The notes under the pieces were generated by a model that saw only the letters and a list, made by a program, of their open reading frames with translations, was not told the DNA's origin and made no database searches. From CAYHZL01 sp964361075 (GTDB lineage: Bacteria > Bacteroidota > Ignavibacteria > UBA10030 > UBA8401), in contig CAYHZL010000056.1 of the NCBI GenBank assembly GCA_964361075.1, positions 1 through 18,053 on the forward strand: 18,053 nucleotides of DNA. Direction: 5' to 3'. Position numbers and translations under genes: made by a program. Below are positions 13,831 through 18,053 of the stretch, in pieces. Each line of letters starts with the position of its first letter. The stretch's first letter is position 1.

Positions 13831-15030
13831 ATGAACACTATTTTAACGTATGTTGGTTCTCAATTAGAATTTGATTTTTTTTCAAGGTTTGTAAAACCAT
13901 TAAAAGAACTGGATGTAAATTTAGTCATGGTTACAACAAAACCCTCTCTTTATTTGCGAGGTAAACTTAAGGAATTTGATATTCACATTATTAAATATTC
14001 ACAAAATGATGCTGTCAACGAAAATATTTACTTTTCTAAAGAGGTTAAATTAGGAACATGGAAGATAAATTTAGCAGCTCGTTTCTTTAATGCACTATTT
14101 GAGTTTTGTGAACAAACGTTTAATCGATGTGCTGTAATAAATGTTTTTATTTGGAGTAATTATTCGATTCCTTCAATTGCACTTTCTGAATTTGCAAAGT
14201 TGTACAATATCAAACAATTATATTTTGAACAATCAAATATTCATAGAAAAATATTTGTAGATCCACTCGGAACTAATTTTAAATCCTTATTATTTAAGAA
14301 TCCTGAAATTCTTGATGCATATGAAGTTTCTGAAAATGAATATTTATTTTGGAAAACAAAATATTTAAAAAAGAAAAAGAATGAGACAAATACTCCGTTG
14401 GGAAAAAAAACGAGAGAGATCCAGAATTTCTGCTTTATTATTGATTCATTGGGTAGCTCGATGTTTGCATATCCTAAAATAGGTGAAATGAATATACTTA
14501 AGAAATTAAATGAATTATTTAAACGGAGAAAGAATCACTTTGTCTTCGATGAACATGATGTAGTAAAAGGGGATTACATTTTTTTCCCAATGCAAGTTAC
14601 TACCGATAGTCAAGTCATTTTTAACACGACATTTCCATTGTTAGAGGCGGTTAATGTTGCGATTGAAAGAGCGAGAGAATTTAATTGCACGTTATTAATT
14701 AAACCACATCCCGTAGAACTTGATCAACAAGTCTATTCAGTATTAAATGAGTATAGAACAAAATATGGATGTAAAATTGTTAATATGCCCTCAATAGAAT
14801 TAGTTGAACATTCTCGTTTAGTGATTACTATCAATTCGACAGTGGGTCTTGAAGCCTTAATTATGGAGAAAAAAGTTGAGTTTTTAGGTAAATCATTTTA
14901 TGCGTTTTTAAATGGTAAACGGATAAAAAATTATTTAATGAGATATCTTGTTAACGTTGATTATTTTTCAAAAACAAATCTTTCGGTTGGCCAAATAAAA
15001 GACATACTGGCTAAAAATGAAATAGGGTAA
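13831..15030 (+). CDS. Capsule-synthesis-type glycosyltransferase (KpsC/CDP-glycerol-transferase-like fold)
   Basis: This 399-residue protein has a GT-B-like C-terminal half with YIFFPMQVTTDSQVI (249-263), LLIKPHPVELDQQ (288-300) and LVITINSTVGLEALIMEKKV (330-349). The KPHP and NSTVGLEAL motifs are those of the capsule polysaccharide biosynthesis family (Capsule_synth, KpsC/KpsS-type) and related glycerophosphotransferases. The N-terminal half is not recognised and probably forms the acceptor domain. There is no signal peptide, so it acts in the cytoplasm. It starts 31 bases after the GT2 stop and no strong ribosome site is seen. The sugar transferred is unknown. Confidence 0.7.
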   Translation: MNTILTYVGSQLEFDFFSRFVKPLKELDVNLVMVTTKPSLYLRGKLKEFDIHIIKYSQNDAVNENIYFSKEVKLGTWKINLAARFFNALFEFCEQTFNRCAVINVFIWSNYSIPSIALSEFAKLYNIKQLYFEQSNIHRKIFVDPLGTNFKSLLFKNPEILDAYEVSENEYLFWKTKYLKKKKNETNTPLGKKTREIQNFCFIIDSLGSSMFAYPKIGEMNILKKLNELFKRRKNHFVFDEHDVVKGDYIFFPMQVTTDSQVIFNTTFPLLEAVNVAIERAREFNCTLLIKPHPVELDQQVYSVLNEYRTKYGCKIVNMPSIELVEHSRLVITINSTVGLEALIMEKKVEFLGKSFYAFLNGKRIKNYLMRYLVNVDYFSKTNLSVGQIKDILAKNEIG

Positions 15031-15077
15031 ATCAATTTTAATTTAGTATTTCCAAATATCAACTTATAACTTACTCT

Positions 15078-16244
15078 ATGTCGCTACAATTCATATTTTT
15101 TGGTAATACGAGCTTTTCTTCTGCGTTGCAACGTGAGCATGCATTAGCAAAAACTTTAGCTCAAAAAGGATTTCAAGTAGTGTTCATTGAAGGCATGCCT
15201 TCAATTGCATCAAATGTCCGTGCAAGGATAAGACAATATTTTTCTAAAGAGAGTATTGATAAACTTCCCGCAAAAGGTGAGAATTCCATTAAAAATTTGA
15301 ACGTTCTTATTCCTCCGACCGTCCCAACATTTTTTAGAAGCAGCTGGACTCCGCGATATGATGCATGGCTGTTTCGTCGTTGGTTTGTAGAAAAATTTAA
15401 AAATCAAAATTGGAATGAAACAGTTGTCATGGTAATGTTTCCGTATTGGTGGTATTGGTTTGTTGACAAAGAAATATGTCCTGCAAAAATAATTATCTAT
15501 GATATTTGTGATGCGTTGGAAATGCCAAGCCGCAATGCCGTTGCATTGCAACGGATGAAACATGCAGAACAACTTCTTATACATGATGCCAATGCTGTAA
15601 CATTTAGTGCCTATGAAATGGCTGGAAGTATTAGCCATCAATATCCATTTGTAAAACAATATTGTTTGCCTAATGCAGTTACTGAAACATTTATTCAAAA
15701 TATTGAATTGCAGAAACGACAAACTGCAAAACTAATTATCGGATATGTAGGTTTTCTTGACCCACGTTGGGCTGATAGAGAGTTATTATTAAAGGTTGCA
15801 AAAAAATTTTCACACTGTTCTTTAGTTGTGCGATCTTCTATGGATAAATCATTTGCTGATCGTCTAAAAGAGAATACAAATGTAACAATAATTGGTTTTC
15901 AAGAATACAGTGCCCTTTCACATTTAGTATCAAGTTTTACTATCGGCATTATTCCATTTCTCAATAATGAAATTACAGCAGTGATCAATCCATTAAAATT
16001 ATATGAATACTGCGCTGCAGGAATTCCAATTGTTGCGATGAAAACTCCGGAATTGAATCACTACAACAATATTATTTATTTAGCGGAAACTCATGATGAA
16101 TTTTTGTGTTGCATAGAGAAAGCTTTGATGGAAAACGATGAAGGGAAAAGAAACCACCGAATCGAGGTTGCAAAAAAAAATACATGGAGACAACGTGTTG
16201 ATACATTATTGCAGATTATTATTGATGATGTTTTGAATGATTAA
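15078..16244 (+). CDS. GT4-like glycosyltransferase (TuaH-like)
   Basis: This 388-residue GT-B enzyme has the N-terminal domain motif SALQREHALAKTLAQKGFQV (15-34), a YDICDALEM segment (141-149) like the YDxxD motif of TuaH-type transferases, LPNAV (197-201), the linker IGYVGFLDPRW (221-231) and the donor-site motif PLKLYEYCAAGIPIVAM (305-321). The expected C-terminal Glu is the one in LYEY. It probably adds one sugar to the lipid-linked unit in the cytoplasm. The stop codon lies inside an 8-bp target duplication: the IS66-type miniature element at 16247 was inserted exactly at the 3' end of this gene. Confidence 0.8.
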   Translation: MSLQFIFFGNTSFSSALQREHALAKTLAQKGFQVVFIEGMPSIASNVRARIRQYFSKESIDKLPAKGENSIKNLNVLIPPTVPTFFRSSWTPRYDAWLFRRWFVEKFKNQNWNETVVMVMFPYWWYWFVDKEICPAKIIIYDICDALEMPSRNAVALQRMKHAEQLLIHDANAVTFSAYEMAGSISHQYPFVKQYCLPNAVTETFIQNIELQKRQTAKLIIGYVGFLDPRWADRELLLKVAKKFSHCSLVVRSSMDKSFADRLKENTNVTIIGFQEYSALSHLVSSFTIGIIPFLNNEITAVINPLKLYEYCAAGIPIVAMKTPELNHYNNIIYLAETHDEFLCCIEKALMENDEGKRNHRIEVAKKNTWRQRVDTLLQIIIDDVLND

Positions 16245-16269
16245 TGGTAACTACTCATCGTGTTTTTTG

Positions 16270-16291
16270 TCCCGAAGGGATGCCTTCGGCA
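16270..16291. repeat. 22-bp double-hairpin unit in the IS66-like element
   Basis: TCCCGAAGGGA followed by TGCCTTCGGCA, each half a 4-bp stem with a 3-base loop. It is placed only nine bases inside the left terminal repeat. Confidence 0.8.
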
Positions 16292-16397
16292 TAATTTCAG
16301 TATTTCCAAAGAAAATAAAGAAATCCCCCTAACCCCCTTTGTAAGGGGGAATAAGAACATGAAAATTCCCCTTGAAAATGGGGAAACAGGCTGTAAG

Positions 16398-16427
16398 TCC
16401 GCCGGATTTTTGGCGGAGGGTTTTTTT
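16398..16427 (+). terminator. Possible rho-independent terminator inside the IS66-like element
   Basis: TCCGCC and GGCGGA form a 6-bp GC stem around an 8-base loop, followed by GGG and seven T residues. It lies downstream of the 15078-16244 gene and before the next glycosyltransferase. It could end or attenuate transcription of the cluster. The GGG between stem and T-run weakens the case. Confidence 0.35.
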
Positions 16428-16487
16428 GAATCAACAATAACGATGAGTAGTTACGATTAATGTATGTTATAATTTTATTTCATTGAG

Positions 16488-17594
16488 ATGAAAATATTAT
16501 TATTGACTGATGAAATGCTCCCTGGTGGTGTTCCAAAGCATGTAGTTGATTTAGCCAACGGGTTACATGAAAAAAATATTTTTGTAACAGTGGCATCAAC
16601 CGACGGACAGTATAAAGATAAACTTCATCCTGATATACCTTTTGTGCAACTACATCTTCTGCAATCAAATTCATACAAGAAAAATTATTTTGGTCTTCTT
16701 CCAAGTATGTTACGATTGAATGCCATGATTTCTCGTTACAACATTGATATTATTCATACACATAAAAGATTTTCGGATGTTATTGGGAGACTGTTGGCAA
16801 TAAAAAATAACATATATCATGTTTCAACTTGCCATAATTATTTTGATGATAATAAAATACTTTCTTTGTTTGGCTATACTACTATCGCTTGTAGCGAAAT
16901 AATTCAACAGAATTTACAACAAAGATATTTATGCGAATCGGTAAAAATTGTTTACAACGGAATTCGACCATTGAGTTATTTAAGTGAAAGTGAAATTCGA
17001 AGTGTAAAAAAAAAATACGGTATATCACCTCAGCATTTTGTAATATCTTCTATTGGACATTTATCACCTTCCAAAGATAGAACTACATTGTTGAAAGCTA
17101 TATCTATATTGAAAGACAAAGATTTTTTTAAGAATATTGTTTTTTTAATCGTTGGCGAAGGTGAACAGTTTCATGTGTTGCAGAAGTTAACGCGCGAATT
17201 AGATATTGTAAATTCTGTTCGTTTCTTGCCTTCAGATACAAATATTGAAGAAATAATAAATATCTCTGAATTTATGGTGTTATCCTCTGTCCAAGAAGGT
17301 TTGCCGCTTGTGTTACTTGAAGCGGCAAGTGTTGGCAAATGTCATGTTGCGACCAATGTTGGCGGTGTTAGTGAGTTTGTAAAAAATAATTCGACTGGAA
17401 TACTTGTCGAACCAAAGAATTCACAAGCACTTGCGGATGGAATTGAAAAATTATTTTTGAATCCTGAATTAATTGTTCAATATGGTCAAAATGCAAAACT
17501 GCTTTACTCAAGACAATTTACGTATGACCGTTTTATAGATGAAACATTAGCAGTGTATAGTTCTGTCTTGTGTAATACAAAAATTCAGAAATAA
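16488..17594 (+). CDS. GT4-family glycosyltransferase
   Basis: This 368-residue GT-B enzyme has the N-terminal acceptor domain with DEMLPGGVPKHVVDLANGL (8-26) and DIIHTHKRFSDVIGRLLA (87-104). It then has the VYNGI hinge (155-159), ISSIGHLSPSKDRTTLLKA (186-204), and the donor-site E-x7-E motif SSVQEGLPLVLLEAASVGK with Glu270 and Glu278. Normal length and all motifs are present. It is the first gene after the IS66-like insertion. TTATAAT lies at 16467-16473 but no matching upstream box is seen, so a new promoter is uncertain. It probably adds a hexose to the growing unit; specificity is unknown. Confidence 0.85.
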   Translation: MKILLLTDEMLPGGVPKHVVDLANGLHEKNIFVTVASTDGQYKDKLHPDIPFVQLHLLQSNSYKKNYFGLLPSMLRLNAMISRYNIDIIHTHKRFSDVIGRLLAIKNNIYHVSTCHNYFDDNKILSLFGYTTIACSEIIQQNLQQRYLCESVKIVYNGIRPLSYLSESEIRSVKKKYGISPQHFVISSIGHLSPSKDRTTLLKAISILKDKDFFKNIVFLIVGEGEQFHVLQKLTRELDIVNSVRFLPSDTNIEEIINISEFMVLSSVQEGLPLVLLEAASVGKCHVATNVGGVSEFVKNNSTGILVEPKNSQALADGIEKLFLNPELIVQYGQNAKLLYSRQFTYDRFIDETLAVYSSVLCNTKIQK

Positions 17595-17624
17595 GATTTC
17601 CTAAATTCAACAGCAAAAAAATCA

Positions 17625-18053
17625 TTGTCTATATACACAAAAAATATACTTGGGGTTGAATTACATCTATTAAATGTACATGAATTGCTTGATGCATTGC
17701 GTATTGCCGTGGTAAGTAATGTTCATTGTTATTTTGTCGGCTACTATAATGTGCATCATGCCGTAGCAGCGTGGCAGAATCAATCGCTACGCAATTATTT
17801 AAATTCACTCGATATTTTGCACAGTGATGGTATAGGAATGTACATTTCATCTCTTGTCTTATATGGCTCTGACGGACTTCCTGAAAAAGTTAACGGTACC
17901 GATTTCTATCCGCTTTTATTACAAGAAGCCGAACGCTCTCAATGGAAAGTATTTTTTCTTGGGGATAGTCATGCAACAATTAATCAGTTGCGTCATGTTG
18001 TTGTGTTATGCTTCAGTTGGAATATGACTTTTGATAAAACTAGATTAGTGGAA
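17625..18053 (+). CDS. WecG/TagA/CpsF-family glycosyltransferase (partial, cut by the window end)
   Basis: The first 143 codons of a GT26-family protein are present. ILGVELHLLNVHELLDAL (8-25) is the family's opening strand and helix, VGYYNVHHAVAAWQN (38-52) covers the conserved Asn position, LHSDGIGMYISS (65-76) carries the catalytic-site DGIG, and VNGTDFYPLLLQEAE (89-103) with WKVFFLGDS (107-115) follow. These enzymes add ManNAcA- or similar sugars, or the priming disaccharide, to undecaprenyl-linked acceptors. No ATG exists in the proper place. TTG at 17625 gives MSIYTKNILGVE, matching the usual family N-terminus, but no ribosome site precedes it. The frame is continuous with the stop of the previous gene. 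Confidence 0.75.
   Translation, partial: MSIYTKNILGVELHLLNVHELLDALRIAVVSNVHCYFVGYYNVHHAVAAWQNQSLRNYLNSLDILHSDGIGMYISSLVLYGSDGLPEKVNGTDFYPLLLQEAERSQWKVFFLGDSHATINQLRHVVVLCFSWNMTFDKTRLVE

Larger units (their letters stand above)
16247..16454. mobile_element. IS66-like miniature inverted-repeat element (family 3)
   Basis: A 208-bp element has perfect 15-bp ends, GTAACTACTCATCGT (16247-16261) and ACGATGAGTAGTTAC (16440-16454). It is flanked by the perfect 8-bp direct repeat GATTAATG (16239-16246 and 16455-16462). IS66-family elements typically have ends beginning GTAA and 8-bp duplications, so this looks like a non-autonomous relative. It carries a 22-bp unit (16270-16291), a C-rich/G-rich hairpin (about 16324-16351) and a terminator-like hairpin. 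The 66-codon frame within it is not a credible gene. Confidence 0.85.

Noticed and set aside
16260..16460. A 66-residue + strand gene
   Set aside because: It lies wholly within the IS66-like miniature element and spans its hairpins.
16467..16473. TTATAAT as a promoter −10 box before the GT4 gene
   Set aside because: No matching −35 or Bacteroidota-type −33/−7 pair is seen at correct spacing, and such AT-rich heptamers are common here.

Overview
The window looks like chromosomal DNA of an uncultured or little-studied bacterium of the Bacteroidota/Ignavibacteriota/Chlorobiota type. That is a guess from gene content, clear AAGGAG-type ribosome sites and the style of intergenic repeats; there is no rRNA or marker gene to settle it. 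All convincing genes lie on the + strand.

Region 1 (1-3209) is an accessory stretch. It holds debris of a type I restriction locus (156-388), a pRiA4b ORF-3-like zinc protein (405-1088), a small cupin (1253-1816) and a nucleoside phosphorylase-family protein (2409-3209). The genes are unrelated and each has its own leader, as in gene-cassette or island DNA.

Region 2 (3371-8215) is a coherent, less AT-rich block of redox and sulfur-type genes. It contains an SQR-like flavoprotein, a secreted TlpA-like redoxin, an ICMT/PEMT-fold membrane methyltransferase, a secreted protein with one CxxCH haem motif, a SAM methyltransferase and a DsrE-family protein. Several starts overlap the previous stop, so most of it is probably co-transcribed. 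A role in sulfide, persulfide or thiol handling is inferred from the families.

Region 3 (8575-18053) is a strongly AT-rich surface polysaccharide cluster. It encodes a flippase, a GT-C membrane glycosyltransferase, UDP-galactopyranose mutase, a GT2, a capsule-synthesis-type transferase, two GT4-like enzymes and the start of a WecG/TagA/CpsF enzyme cut by the window edge. The product should contain galactofuranose. A truncated older copy of the flippase 5' end plus a 42-bp minisatellite sits at the upstream border and marks a past rearrangement.

The most unusual content lies between the genes. Almost every sizeable gap is filled by small non-coding mobile-looking elements, nested in each other. 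Family 1 has 16-bp ends GGGCATCTCTAAAAAC and 4-bp target duplications. Family 2 has ends GGGCGGTTCTATAAATT, also with 4-bp duplications, and one copy lies inside a family 1 element. Family 3 has perfect 15-bp ends starting GTAA and an 8-bp duplication, as in IS66. On top of these sits a 22-bp double-hairpin unit (two 11-mers of the form TCCC-GAA-GGGA and TCCC-TTC-GGGA). Three filled/empty site comparisons inside this window show that it is gained or lost as exactly 22 bp. Nearly all the bounded elements abut or overlap stop codons.
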